A stretch of DNA of 64,000 bases. It comes from Stomorhina lunata. Taxonomy: Eukaryota > Arthropoda > Insecta > Diptera > Rhiniidae. Under the pieces are notes generated by a model. That model ran no database searches. It was not told the origin of the DNA and saw only the letters and a list, made by a program, of their open reading frames with translations. The stretch covers positions 109,142,493-109,206,492 of the forward strand of contig OW121742.1 in assembly GCA_933228675.1 (NCBI GenBank). The letters are read 5' to 3'. Made by a program: the position numbers and the translations under genes. Below are positions 48,412 through 58,590 of the stretch, piece after piece (positions within the stretch are counted from its first letter, which is position 1; every line of letters begins with the position of its first letter).

Positions 48412-51400
48412 GTAAGTAAATTTTTATAAAAAAAAAAAAATTAAATAAATATCTTTTAAAAATACTCCAAATATCATTCAAAAATTTCCCTCATAGCTAC
48501 TTTTTTCATTAACTTTGTGTTGCTACTTCTTTTTTTCTGAGTTTTCTACTTCTCTAACAACAAGGGGGCAACATTTTATTTTAAAAATGGTGCGGCCGAG
48601 GAGGTTTTCTTTCTACTTCTTATTCACACTCTTTTATTTGTATGAGTTTGTGTGTGTATGTGCGTGTTTTTGTGTTTGCCTGCATTTCGCTCACTCGCTG
48701 TGAGTTTGTTTTCAACTCAAATTGTTTTGGAAAAACAACAACAATAACAACATCTTCGTAGTATTTTTCAACTACCCTCTCCCTCATAACGGGGTTTTGT
48801 TATTGTTTTGCTTCTTTTTCTGTTTTTTTTTTGGCAATGTAAACAATAGTGTTGCCATATCAACTAATAATGGAAAATATATGTAAATATTAAGAAGTAA
48901 ATAACAAGAAATATTTTAGAATTAGGCGGAATTTTAAAATTATAGTAAATAGGTATTGGGTGTAATAAAAATTTGTTTTTTTTATACAGTGGTGGTCACA
49001 TATTTAGCACACTCAAAACCATATATTTTTCTGTTGGAGTAATAATTTTCTTTTTTTTTTGCCACGATGTGTAGCTTTTGGTGTGATCGACAAGTCCCAT
49101 TACTCTTTTTGTTATTCCCTTTCTTCAATTGCTTCATATATAATTTATTTGTTGGTAATACGTAATTGGAGCTGGACACAAATTTAGCACAAATACCTAT
49201 TAAACATTTTACATTTCTGTTTTTTTTTTTTTTGAATTTTTAATAAGTTTTTGGTAAGTTTTTCATCATATTGTGTACAGTTGAAGGTTTTTCAGAAATA
49301 AAATATTTATTAGACATGGCCAAAAATAAATGGTGCACAGATACGCAACGACAGGTGATTTGTAAAATAAATTCGATAGGATGTCCTGTAAGTGAAATAG
49401 CAAGTATTTTAAATTGCTTCAGAAAGATGGTATATAATGCTTTGAGCCATATAAAAGCACACGGAACAATTAAAAAGGGTTCACGGGCACCTAGACCAAG
49501 AAAAACGATAACTAAAGAGGATTATTTAATACATAGAATGTCAGTGGCCGACCCTTTTTAGAGCTCCAGTGAAATAAATAGTGAAGTGTCATCAAAATAC
49601 AGTATTGATGTCCCCGACAGAACGATACAAAGACGCCTTAATGAAAAAAATTCGCGTGGCTGTGTTGTGCAACACAAGCCACATGTGTCAAAAAAGAATT
49701 GGAAATCACGAATTTCTTTCACCCGATAGCATTTGGAAAAGCCATTAGATTTTTGGAAAAAACAAACTTTGAAGCGACGAATCAAAGTTTTGCAGATTTG
49801 GATCTGATGGAAAGAGATATGTATGGTATCTTCCGAACATGCAGCACAACCCAAAGTATATGTAAAAGACTGTAAAACATGGTGGAGGAAATGTGATGGT
49901 GTGGCTTGCATTCTCAGGGCATGGAGTTGGTCCAATACACAAAATTGACACACGTATGGATCAACACGTTTATAAAAATATTCTAGCCGATATCATTATA
50001 CCATAAGCAGAGGCAAAGATGCCACCTAGCTGGCGCTTCATGCATGACAATGACCCTAAACACACTTTACGTACTGTGAAGTGTTGCTTGGATTAGAGTC
50101 AAATAGATGTTTTGAAATGGCCAGCTCAATATCCGGATCTCAATCCTATTGAGAATCTTTGGAATGATATAGAGAAGCATATAACAAGCGTAAAACCTAA
50201 CAACTTAAATGATTTATGGACGGAAATCCAAAAAATATGGCACGCTATCCCAAATGAGCGATACCTGGCTCTTGTGAAGAGTGTGTCTAAAAGATGTGGG
50301 GCAGTTATACAAAATAAAGGATATCCTACAAAATATTAGGTTTTTTTCAAGAAATTTTAATTAATAACTTGTTTTTGATTTTTAATAAATATCGTTTTTG
50401 ATTTGTGCTAAAAATATGTCCAGTATTTTTTATGGGTTAGTTTTAAATAATTGCAAAAATAAATATCATTTTTAAAAAATATGTATATAAAAGGAATACG
50501 ACTTCATCTTCGCATCACGTGTAATACATTACAGTAGTTAGTAGTGAAAAAAATTTAATTAGGACTTAATATTTCCTATAAGAGATATCAGGTACCATTT
50601 GTGCTAAATACGTGACCACCACTGTATATGCTTATATTTTATTATTGAATCTTTCTGAAAAGAAAATAACAATATGTAATAAAATCTTAATCTAACTTAA
50701 CATTATAGTACCTGGTTGACCGAGCCTTGCTCGGAGCTTTATGATAAGCATTTTTTTTATATATTTTATTTTATAAAGTGCAGCCAAAGCCGGGTATTAC
50801 GAATCTCGATTTAACGAAAGTTGGATATAACGAACGTTATAATTTTTTTCATTGAATACCTACCTTATATAGCGAATATTAAGCAAATTTTATACCCGAT
50901 ATAACGAATAATATAAAAAGTTAAAGAAAATTTACATAAATTTAAATGTTATATAAATGAGTTTTTGAAGATCAAGTAAAAAAAATTAAAAAAAAACAAG
51001 TTAAAAGTATTTTAGTCTATCAAACCGATTGGTCGGTACAAAAATTATTTATACAATTTTCATTCTCGTTAGATTTATGAGCTATTTTGCGACTTTCATG
51101 TATTGAAGTTGCTTTTGACCAATTTCAACGAAAAATTCTTACATATACTTAAATTTGAGTCCATAATCTAAATTCCGTGAAGCTAGACCTATGGAAGGCA
51201 ATTGAAATAACGAACCGATTTCAGTATCATATACTTTAAAAAATATGTCTAAACCAACTTTCATCAAATTGTTTCAGAAATTGTGACTTCGATAATATTA
51301 CATCGACGACAAGCTATAGCTGTTCAGGCAGACGAACGGACTGGCATCGTTAAGTCGATACAGTTATTGATTATGAGCAGATCAGTATGATCAAAGGTTT

Positions 51401-54400
51401 TCTCATCCCAATATAGTGTAGAGTATAAGAACTTTGCGATATAACGAATTTTTCTGTATTACGAATAAGCCTGACATTACATATATTTTTCGTTATACAG
51501 GGAGTTGCCTGTACTAAACTAAATTTAAAGGAAAGACATTGTACAAATATTCAGTTAATTTTGAATTATTTTATTTATTTTGTCCGACTCATGCGCAACA
51601 ACTTTGCTAAAAATTATAGTCTAATCAAATGCACAGTTTACGATTTAATTAATTTTGAGTAGTTTTCAGTGGCGCCACCTGAAGTTGTTCATACCAACTA
51701 AGAAACCTTCGTCTGCTAGTGCGTAACAACTTTGCTTATGATTCTAACATGATCAAATGCACAGTTTAAGATTTAATTCACTTTGAGTAATTTTCTGTTA
51801 CGCCACCTGTCGGATTTTGCTCATACCAATTCATAAACCTTCTTCGGCTTATCCGCAACAATTTTGCTGAAGATTACAGCATGACTAAATGTACAGCTTA
51901 CGAATAAATTGACTTTGAGTAAATTTCACTGGCGCCACCTGTCGAAATTTCTTCATACCAACTAAGAAACCTTCGTCGGCTCATGTGCAACAACTTTGCT
52001 AAAGATTGTAGCATGATTAAATGTACAGCTTACGATTAAATTGACTTTGAGTAAGTTTCAGTAGCGCCAACTGTCAACTAAAAAGCCTTCGCCGGCACAT
52101 GCGCTACAACTTTGCTGAAGATCGTAGCATGATCAAATGTACAGCTTACGATTTAATTAATTTTTAGTAATTTTCAGTGGCGCCATCTGTCGGAAATTAG
52201 TATTATCAACTTAAAAACCTTCACCGGCTTATCCGCAACATCTTCGCTAAAGAGGATAACATGATCAAATTCACAGTTTACTATTCTATAAAGAACATAC
52301 ATACAGACAAACATTCATTTGTTTAAAAGGTATAACATTACTAATTTTCCCCCCTTTTTATCTCCTAATTTCAAAAAGTTCCATATGCATATTTGATACT
52401 TCTTTGGTACCAATTGAATTCGGTACATTTTATTAAAACGCAGTTAACATAATGTTCCTATTCATATTACTTTTTGAGATGTTTCATGTTATCATTTTAT
52501 CCCTTTTTTACCCATTTTGGCCCCAAAATCAAAAAAGTACCAAATACGTGTTTAATGTTTCTTTTACGTCTATTGATTGCAGTACAAAGTTTTCTTCTAT
52601 ATTCTTTAGTTTAAAATATAAGAGTGGGTTAAAAAGGTACCAAAAAAACTATTTTCATCCTTTTTTAACCCCTATCGGACATAGTTTCAAAAAAGTACCA
52701 AACACCTATGCGCTTATTTTCATAGCTGTTTAAAACGTAATTTAAATTTTGTTTATATACCTATTACTTTAGGAGATATAGTGTTTTCGATTTTTGTGTG
52801 TATTGGTAGAGGTAAACAGCTATTAAGTGCTATCTCTTCACACAAGATGCCGTATCAGGAGGTCACCCAACGTATTGGCCATCAGACTTAAATAAGATCC
52901 CAGATTTAATAGATTTTGCCGTTACAAGAGGTATAAAAAGAACCAACTTATCCGTTTGCTCTTCACTGGACTTATCATCCGATCATTCGCCATCAATTAT
53001 AACTTTTTGTGGCAGTGCCAATGTAGTTCAAGAAGAAAGACATTTTTATCCAAACAGAAATACAAACTGGTTAAACTATAAAATGTATGTGAGTTCCCAC
53101 CTCCCACTTAATATTCCCCTCAGGAATCCAACTGACATCGAATCTGCAATTAATACTTTTACAGACATCATCACTAATGCAGCCTGTATAGCAACTCCAA
53201 TTTTTAAACCGAAGCAAAAGGTTAGACAGAACATTCCAGAAGATATTCAAAGTCTAGTAAATGAAAAGAGAAGGCTAAGAAGACAGTGGCAAGAAAGTCG
53301 ATGTCCTGCCTTAAAATGCCGTTTAAATTAATGTCAAAGAAAACTGCATTCCGCATTGAGGATCAATGAGCAAAAATCTCTTGACAAGTACTTAAAAAAC
53401 TTAGATTCCTCTAAGGAAAAAAATTTCAACCTATGGAGGGCCAATTAGGCTCGAAAATGATACTTGGGCAAGGGATCCGTCAGAAAAAGTTGATGCTTTC
53501 GCCAATCACCTAGAAAGGGTTTTTAGACCAAACGAGACAAACTCTAACATAAGCGCTTATATTGTAGATGACATCGTGTTGTCCCCTTCCCCTTCTTATA
53601 TCAAATATTCAAAAGCTTAATCCAAAAAAGTCTCCTGGCATTGACCGAATTTCTTCGTCAATGATTATCCACCTACTTAATTCGGCTGTGAGAATTCTAT
53701 TCTATATTTATAACGCGATTCTTCATTTCGGACATTTTAAAATGTCCTGAAAGGTATCAGAAATCGTTATGATTCCCAAAACAGGTAAATTTATTACTCA
53801 AGTTTCAGCTTATAGACCTATAAGCTTACTTTCAATTCTATCGAAATTGTTCGAAAAGCTTGTTATTTGCACTTTAAGCACACTCGTTAACTGGATGGAT
53901 ATTATTCCGGACCATCAATTCGGTTTCCGTGAATGTCATGGTACTATTGAACAAGTACACAGAATAACAACAATGATCAGGAAAGCCTTTGAAAAAAAAA
54001 AAAACAATACTGTTCCGCTTTGTTCATTGATATTTCACAAGCATTCGATAAAGTCTGGCACGAAGGACTTATGAGCAAAATAATAAATTTGCTACCAGCA
54101 AGTACACACAAACTCTTGAAAAGTTATTTGTCCAATAGAACATTCCGAATTCGATCCAAAGATGAATATTCGTCCCCTAGAAAAATCGCTGCTGGAGTGC
54201 CACAGGGTAGTATATTGGGTCCATTGCTATATATTATCTTTACAGCAGATATGGCAATGAGTGCTCAAATATACACATCTACTCTCGCAGATGATACAGC
54301 GTTTATTAGCATTCGTTCTGATCCCAAAATTGCCTCTGCATTATTGCAGTTCCATATTCATGAGCTTCAAGTATGGCTAAATACATGGAAAATTAAAGTA

Positions 54401-57400
54401 AATCCCAGCAAGTGCATTCACATAACGTTTACTCTAAGAAGAGACAACTGTCCCGCAATTGAGATTAACAACGTGACTATCCCCGTGAGTTCTCACGTTA
54501 AGTATCTTGGTATACATTTCGATCGCCGGCTCACATGGTCGCATCACATTGACAGCAAGGTAACTCAGATAAAACTGAAATCCGTAGAACTGAACTGGCT
54601 TAATGGCCCACAATCTGCTCTGGGATTAGATTACAAGGTTCTTTTGTACAAAACAATTATTAAACCAATATCGACCTATGGTATTCAGTTATGGGGAACG
54701 GCTTCCACCTCGAATCCAAGCTCTTACGTTTAATAAATTGCGCGTGAGCCCCAAAACGTGTACTTCGCGTTAAAATCACCAGCCACTATGAATTTAGAGC
54801 CAAGCGTATCAAAAAAGTCAAGGAATTAATCTTTTTTAATGATATATCTTGGCGGACAATATATGGAAGACAAAGTAATTTTATAATCCAAAAGTTTAAC
54901 AGATGTTGCCTGAATGTATAATGAGGCAATGGAAAATGCCTTAGTTTATTATGTATTAGAATAGCTAATAGAAAATTTGTTTCACTGATTTTAACCGATG
55001 TTGTGTAAAGATGGCAGGCAGTTAACCCTAAAGGGCCAACATACGTAAATGTGACGTGTAAGGTTTTTATACCCACCATTAATAATAATGGGGGATATAT
55101 TGAGATTGTCATTCTGTTTGTAATTTCCTTAATATTTGGCTAAAAAACCAAAAGGGATATATATTCTGAATCCATATGAAATTCTAAGACGATTGAGCGA
55201 TGTCCGTCTGTCTGCTGAAATCACGATAACGTCTAAACGAAAGGAGTTACATCACTGAAACTTGGCAAAGACAATCTTAATTTCTGAGAAAAAATTTGGT
55301 ATTGACATCGGGCAAAATCGGTTCACATTTGACCATAGCAACCGTATAACCTCGCCTTGGTTAATTGCTTATTTGCTTATAAATGACAAATTATAATAGT
55401 TATGATGATACAATTTAGCATATAGAAGTTTTACTAGCACTAGGCAACATATCAAATTTCATTGAAATCGGTTCACATTTGGCCATAGCTCCCATACAAA
55501 ACACTCACGGAAACAGCCTAAATTCCACCTAAAATAAACTTAAAAGCCAATAAATGATAAACTATAACAGCTATGGCCACTAAATTTAGTACAAGGAAGT
55601 CGTATGTCAATGCCAGCCATACAGAAAACTTACGGAAATACAAAAATACCGAAAAAAAGTGGGTTTCCGTCCGTCAATAGAGCTAGAGGGACAACATTTT
55701 ACAAAAGTATTTTTGGTATCTTTAAAATGACCGAAATCGGTTTACAATTAGTTAGAGCTTCCATATAAGCCCGCCCTGGGAATCACATTCTTCTTCAGTT
55801 ATCCTTGACTCCCAGTGGAGCATAGGGCCTCAACCATCCTTTTATATCGAACTCTATTGCCATATGTTAGGCATACATCATTCCATGAATAGTTTGCTGC
55901 TTGTAACTCCGCATCAATTGACCTTCTCCACGTTCTAGCAGGTGCACCAACACGACGACCGCTTTCTTGTGGATTCCAACGAAGCGCTTGTCGAGTAATG
56001 TTGGTATTTGGCCTTCGAAGTGTGTGGTCTATCAACCGCCATTTCCGTTGACATACCTCTATAGAAGGAGGAATTTGGTTCTATGTACCTTGGTTTATAC
56101 CTTAGTTTATGTTTTACCCTATATCTGCTGTATGTCTTATTCCTTAGTCCATATTTTCATATATATATCTTATCCAATCCTAATAAATTCCTTGCAATTT
56201 CAGTTTCATCCTGTAAAGAACGTTGGCGCAATATACGTACATCCTATGCGCGCTCAATAAATGTCAACAAAATACCCGCCAGTGCCAATCGTACCAAACC
56301 CTATTACCTCCACGAAGAGCTGCAATTTCTAGCCTTACACATCACCCCTGGTATACCGGTATCCCGTCGATCAGCATCGAACTCTTACAACGGCAGCAAC
56401 CCCTTCTACACATCACCTCGAAGTGAAAAGGGTGAAATGCCCAAGGTCTCTCTGTGTGATGAATCGATTGATAGCTATGCAGCGGCGGTAATGCAAGAGG
56501 ATATGGATGAGAAGTCACAGTACAATCAAGAGGAGCGTAGCAGCAGTGTAACAAGTGAGGCAACATCGAAAAATACCCAAGAAATGGAACAGGATTTACA
56601 GCAAATGGAGGTGGCAACGCAACAGCAGGAAACTTTGCCGGTACAGCAGCAACAGCAGTCACCTCAAATGTCGGTCCATGAGGAGAATGAAGTAGATGAA
56701 CCTGATTTTCATCCTCCCGTGGTACAAATAGAGGAAGATAACGTAGAAATACAAGTCCCAAATATTAGAAGGGATTCCATAAATTATGCCTGTGCGCCGC
56801 CTAAAAAGAGATTAAGGGTTAAGGATAACTGTTATGCTTCGGATAATTTTCCAGATACTAAGGTAGATATTTTTAACCAAAATGAAAGAGAAATAACAAA
56901 TTTTTAATCTATTTATTTCTATTTTAAAGCCCGATTTAGTGCCCCAACATGATTACGATGGCATCTTCCTGCAAGGCTTACTACCAGAAATGAAGGCCAT
57001 GGATTTTCGACAAAAAATCATTTTCAAAAGACGTATCTACGAGGTTTTGGGAGAAATCTTTGATAACTCCTCACAGGCCTCCTCAACCACCAGCAATAGT
57101 GGTTTAACTCAAACTAACAATGCCTCCTCCTCATCCAGCTCGGCTTCTCCACTACAAACCGTAAATCCCGCAGACTTAACTATGTTACGTAGACTTAACA
57201 CTCTACTGCAAGAACCCTGTAACAGCCTAAATACCTCCTCTACACCAGCACGTTCCGCCAGCATCTCATCAACTGTAAACTCCTCACCGGCCACTCCTTC
57301 TAGCGCGACAGTGCCCATTGCCAAGATAGGAGCTACCACACGATCTTCGGCGAATATGATACGCGGCCGCTTGTCCAATGCAAATGTGGTTATACCCTCG

Positions 57401-57433
57401 CAGAATGTCAAAGAGGAACCGGAGGGTAATTGA
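48246..57433 (+). CDS. MADF-BESS domain protein B (442 aa, three coding exons)
   Basis: Spliced from 48246-48411, 56204-56862 and 56930-57433. Residues about 13-102 form MADF: ICRLVEQYPCMYDRSHPHYL, W45, CKERWRNIRTSY at 59-70, then KPYYLHEELQFL. A Q-rich acidic linker follows (QQQQQS near 210), then a bipartite-like NLS PPKKRLRVK (254-262). BESS lies at about 284-321 (YDGIFLQGLLPEM, KIIFKRRIYEVLGEIF). The Ser/Thr-rich tail ends in VKEEPEGN, a sumoylation-type VKxE. Probably a nuclear DNA-binding regulator like gene A. W45, C59, K60 and RWRN (62-65) fall at the same residue numbers in both proteins. The orthologue is not recognised, so no symbol is given. Confidence 0.9.
48987..50624 (+). mobile_element. 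Tc1-family transposon with IR/DR ends (1638 bp)
   Basis: Outer inverted ends CAGTGGTGGTCACATATTTA (left) and the matching right end (one mismatch over about 26 bp) are flanked by TA at 48985-48986 and 50625-50626. Inner copies (CTGGACACAAATTTAGCACA near 49173; inverse near 50402-50422) lie about 185-200 bp inside each end, the IR/DR arrangement of Minos-like and Sleeping Beauty-like Tc1 elements. Confidence 0.88.
49316..50339 (+). pseudogene. Tc1-like transposase, broken by stops and frameshifts
   Basis: It begins MAKNKWCTDTQRQVICKINS with a paired-like helix-turn-helix (SEIASILNCFRKMVYNALSH) and an open frame to TAG at 49559. It resumes after shifts with FMHDNDPKHTLRTVKCCLD (stop near 50098), then VLKWPAQYPDLNPIENLW to 50339. 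The second Asp (DNDPKH) and the Glu of NPIEN are 34 residues apart, the DD34E spacing of Tc1. The first catalytic Asp region is scrambled. Inactive. Confidence 0.85.
50706..52797 (-). mobile_element. Helitron-like non-autonomous element, copy 2
   Basis: Same start as copy 1 (TAGTACCTGGTTGACCGAGC, hairpin CCGAGC-CTT-GCTCGG), the same GGCGCCACC-containing tandem units (about 51590-52260), and the same CCCCTTTTT/GTACCAAA blocks. It is interrupted by a 731-bp element and cut off on the right, at GTGTTTTCGATTTTT, by the jockey insertion. Confidence 0.6.
50781..51511. mobile_element. Pogo/Tigger-like non-autonomous element (731 bp)
   Basis: Inverted ends CAGCCAAAGCCGGGTATTAC and CAGGCAACTCCCTGTATAAC, both continuing GAA, agree at 16 of 23 positions. 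Flanks are TG (left) and TA (right), suggesting a mutated TA duplication. The TATAACGAA phrases repeated near both ends are typical of pogo/Tigger MITEs. No transposase. It sits inside the Helitron-like repeat; the copy at 22.4 kb lacks it. Confidence 0.6.
52798..54735 (+). mobile_element. Jockey-clade LINE, 5'-truncated (endonuclease end and RT)
   Basis: It begins inside the endonuclease (YWPSDLNKIPDLIDFAVTRG, SSLDLSSDHSPSIITF). It continues through a linker and the RT motifs NPKKSPGIDRISSSMI, SAYRPISLLSILSKLFEKL, IIPDHQFGFRECHGTIEQVH, FIDISQAFDKVWHEGL, AAGVPQGSILGPLLYIIF and LADDTAFI (54284-54307), then VKYLGIHFDRRLTW. Both catalytic Asp residues remain, but there are stops and shifts before 53568 and a frameshift at the poly-A run near 53992. 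No 3' tail or poly(A) end was found. Confidence 0.88.
54020..54733 (+). pseudogene. Jockey RT palm/thumb open segment
   Basis: 237 codons from FIDISQAFDKVWH to STYGIQLWGTAST, the longest intact piece of the RT. It is out of frame with the upstream RT segment (53769-54074), with the shift at the A12 run at about 53992-54003. Confidence 0.85.
54735..55035 (-). pseudogene. Jockey endonuclease fragment, inverted relative to its RT
   Basis: The reverse strand reads YIQATSVKLLDYKITLSSIY, then CPPRYIIKKD, LGSKFIVAGDFNAKYTFWGS and R: the EN core with GDFNAKxxxWGS. It stops where the +strand piece at 52798 takes over (GRGKQLLSAI), so the two may be halves of one element. One stop interrupts it. Confidence 0.75.
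55062..55787 (+). mobile_element. HINE family 2, 5' part
   Basis: It starts TTTTTATACCCACCATTAAT, continues with ATTGAGATTGTCATTCTGTT and a short GTCCGTCTGTCTG, and ends at CCATATAAGCCCGCCCTGGG, lacking the hairpin end. The LINE tail follows directly. Confidence 0.8.
55788..56075 (-). mobile_element. LINE 3'-end fragment
   Basis: The minus-strand frame reads IDHTLRRPNTNITRQALRWN, then RVGAPARTWRRSIDAELQA, and ends YKRMVEALCSTGSQG. It has the same end as the fragment at 32.1 kb and belongs to the family of the LINE at 44.8 kb. This is the best-preserved tail of the three. Confidence 0.82.
56204..56862 (+). CDS. Gene B coding exon 2 (end of MADF, Q-rich linker, NLS)
   Basis: 659 nt from acceptor TTTCAG| to AAG|GTAGAT, ending in phase 0. 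The open frame extends left past the acceptor into repeat DNA, so a naive start upstream (56083) would be wrong. Confidence 0.88.
56863..56929 (+). other. Gene B intron 2 (67 bp)
   Basis: GTAGAT donor, TTTTAATCT branch-like site, acceptor TATTTTAAAG: a minimal fly-type intron in phase 0. Retention adds 14 codons and then TAA at 56905-56907, giving a protein without BESS. Confidence 0.82.
56930..57433 (+). CDS. Gene B coding exon 3 (BESS and C-terminus)
   Basis: 504 nt opening CCC GAT TTA GTG CCC CAA, continuing through the BESS motif and ending EEPEGN-TGA. No ATG precedes the BESS motif, so this must be an internal exon. Confidence 0.88.
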   Translation, partial: PDLVPQHDYDGIFLQGLLPEMKAMDFRQKIIFKRRIYEVLGEIFDNSSQASSTTSNSGLTQTNNASSSSSSASPLQTVNPADLTMLRRLNTLLQEPCNSLNTSSTPARSASISSTVNSSPATPSSATVPIAKIGATTRSSANMIRGRLSNANVVIPSQNVKEEPEGN

Positions 57434-57601
57434 CGTTTATTTGGTTCATTTTAGATGTTTTATGTTTTTACGTTTTTTTGTAATAGAATGAATTTGTGTA
57501 AATATGTAAATTTTAAGTTTAGTTTCGTAGCGGAAGGAGGAGCATTGAATTAACTAAAGTCATTAGTTTGTAATTTTACTTTTAATTTAAAGATTTAATT
57601 A

Positions 57602-57607
57602 AATAAA
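57602..57607 (+). terminator. Polyadenylation signal AATAAA of gene B
   Basis: Canonical hexamer 169 bp after the stop, followed by T-rich DNA. Confidence 0.6.
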
Positions 57608-57748
57608 ATAGTACAATGAAATAACTTTAAAATCTACATAAATCGTTTATTTGTTTGAGTCAATTTAAAAAGTTGGCATCACTGTTTAGAAATGCAACTT
57701 TAAGCATGAGGAGGTTAATTTTATATAAGTCTAAATCTCAGGGTATCA

Positions 57749-58036
57749 CAGAACTAGAACTAAACTAAAACTGAACTAGAACTGAACTAGAACTGAACAA
57801 GAACTAAACTAGAACTGAACTAGAACTGAACTAGAACTGAACTAGAACTGAACTAGAACTGAACTAGAACTGAACTAGAACTGAACTAGAACTGAACTAG
57901 AACTGAACTAGAACTGAACTAGAACTGAACTAGAACTGAACTAGAACTGAACTAGAACTGAACTAGAACTGAACTAGAACTAGAACTGAACTAGAACTGA
58001 ACTAAAACTGAACTAGAACTAAACTGGAACTGAACT
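57749..58036 (+). repeat. 11-bp minisatellite (AACTGAACTAG)n
   Basis: About 24 units, nearly perfect in the middle, with AAAC variants at both ends and one 6-bp slip near 57980. Confidence 0.95.
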
Positions 58037-58164
58037 CGTTGGGGATTATATATCCAATTTCTCGTTCTTAGAGTTTTTATAGTAAAACTTTCCATTTGTA
58101 CATCTGTACATAGTCCGATTTCCCAATCCAATTTTGTAATCGTAGATCCTAAAATAGAATAAAA

Positions 58165-58590
58165 CACTTATGTATGGGTTGAAGCTTCAAAGTCTATTTT
58201 GGAACTCCTCGACCGCGTTCAAGGGAGGCCGAGGGTTCCCACTGGTGACGGTAAGGTAACCAACTCTACTGATTCTTTTGAACATCGTTACAATGTGGGC
58301 TGCGTTTCGCTGCTCTATCGGCATTGCAATTGTACTTCAGCAAGACCACATTCCTTATAGTACACTGGCCAATTGATCACACTACACACTAGAGAAAATT
58401 CGTTCTTTAGGCTTTGGAATAAACTCCCCGCAAAAGTCCGCCTAATTATGATGTTAAAAATTTCAAATCGAATATCCACAAATACTACTCCCTCCATCCT
58501 CCTTAACATAACATTTTTTCCTAGATCCATCACAATGCAATGCATATGTAGGGGTCACCCCCTGAGTGTTGGTCATTATTAAAAAAAACA
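58165..58590 (+). pseudogene. LINE RT C-terminal relic
   Basis: Reads SILELLDRVQGRPRVPTGDG, then FEHRYNVGCVSLLYRHCNC and, in another frame, NSFFRLWNKLPAKVRLIMML: the HRRNVGxxSLFYRYxxG and LWNxLP motifs near the C-terminus of many LINE RT proteins. A stop and a frameshift separate the two. No upstream RT domain is present. Confidence 0.7.

Larger units (their letters stand above)
48412..56203 (+). other. Gene B intron 1 (7792 bp, packed with mobile elements)
   Basis: Donor GTAAGT and acceptor TTGCAATTTCAG. Joining TCA-A to TT-TCA-TCC-TGT-AAA restores the MADF core CKERWRN. It contains, in order, a Tc1 element, a Helitron-like repeat with a nested MITE, a jockey element, a HINE and a LINE tail. 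48412-48984 holds no recognised feature. Confidence 0.87.

Noticed and set aside
52798..54735. A complete active jockey element
   Set aside because: The 5' half is missing or inverted, several stops and a poly-A frameshift break the frame, and no 3' end was found.
56083..56203. Gene B starting at the ATG at 56083
   Set aside because: That start lies in intronic repeat-flanking DNA and gives only half of MADF. The TTTCAG acceptor at 56203 and the distant first exon restore the complete domain.
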